64,000 bases of DNA from NCBI GenBank assembly GCA_023974075.1, contig CM043801.1, forward strand, positions 18,222,281 through 18,286,280, read 5' to 3'. Positions 63,673-64,000 of this stretch are shown here, one piece after another. The notes under the pieces are model-generated. The model made no database searches, had not been told where the DNA came from, and worked only from the letters and a program-made list of their open reading frames with translations. Both the position numbers and the translations under genes were made by a program. The first letter of the stretch is position 1. Each line of letters opens with the position of its first letter. The stretch comes from Chaenocephalus aceratus. Its lineage: Eukaryota; Chordata; Actinopteri; Perciformes; Channichthyidae.

Positions 63673-63676
<4 letters not shown>

Positions 63677-64000
63677 TTTAAACAGCACCCAGCAATTTTC
63701 TTACTGACAGCAATGTGTGTTTAGTCCTGACTCTTGCAGACATTACTTTAAGAGGCAAACACGCACTATAGTGGATTGACCCCCTGCTATTTACATCAGT
63801 AAACATCCTGTGTGTTTGTTTGTTTGTTTGTTTATTTATTGTCTTTATCGTCCCTGCACTGCAGACAGATACAGGTTGTTTGGTCAAACAGGATACATAT
63901 TACCAGGGCAACAATTTAACAACATGTGGCAATGTTGTAGAAATAAATACATTGGAGAGATGGGGTAAGGAAATGATGTGCGTGTTTCTGCAATAGTATT

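Overview
The window is vertebrate nuclear DNA, almost certainly from a teleost fish. It has no bacterial-style gene packing. It is rich in (CA)n/(TG)n microsatellites and carries the usual fish transposon mix: Tc1-like, hAT, piggyBac, Ty3/Gypsy LTR elements, several non-LTR retrotransposons and a tRNA-derived SINE. The only host coding sequence I can support is one 123-bp exon on the minus strand at 13118-13240. It has canonical splice sites, and its peptide is diagnostic of a calsyntenin, best fitting calsyntenin-2 (clstn2). On that reading 1-13117 is the downstream intron and 13241-64000 is the upstream intron. No second exon was found.

Layout. 0.8-1.0 kb: long CA repeat. 1.6-4.7 kb: a Tc1-like transposon with a broken transposase abuts the 3' part of a Gypsy element (integrase, chromodomain, LTR). 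8.4-11.8 kb: a minus-strand LTR retrotransposon with both LTRs, tRNA-Pro-type primer-binding site, polypurine tract, gag and protease. Where reverse transcriptase and integrase should be, it carries an intronless fragment of the host splicing-factor gene ZRANB2. 13.1 kb: clstn2-like exon. 14.0-15.2 kb: a hAT element holding a tiny LINE tail. 16.6-20.2 kb: a hAT-like element with a BED finger and a minus-strand LINE fragment. 20.3-29.8 kb: one full-length-class LINE (2A-like motif, endonuclease, reverse transcriptase) split by a nested set of hAT elements and a SINE. 31.9 kb: 228-bp CA repeat. 33.7 kb: a near-perfect 42-bp hairpin. 38.3-39.2 kb: GC-rich MITE. 46.1 kb: LINE tail with target duplication. 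46.9-48.6 kb: piggyBac element with TTAA duplications, directly followed by a MITE to 49.8 kb. 50.9-51.7 kb: a non-autonomous Tc1-like element with an internal palindrome flanked by telomere-like TTAGGG repeats. 54.8-55.7 kb: hAT MITE with perfect target duplication. 56.8-57.4 kb: an inverted second piggyBac relative. The rest looks like unremarkable intronic DNA.

Apart from the clstn2 exon, the coding traces are transposon genes, all broken by stops, frameshifts or insertions. The most unusual object is the ZRANB2-carrying LTR retrotransposon. Next come the telomere-repeat palindrome in the Tc1-like derivative, the multi-level transposon nest inside the LINE, and the isolated hairpin at 33.7 kb. 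All similarity statements come from reading the sequence and recalling family motifs; no searches were run.
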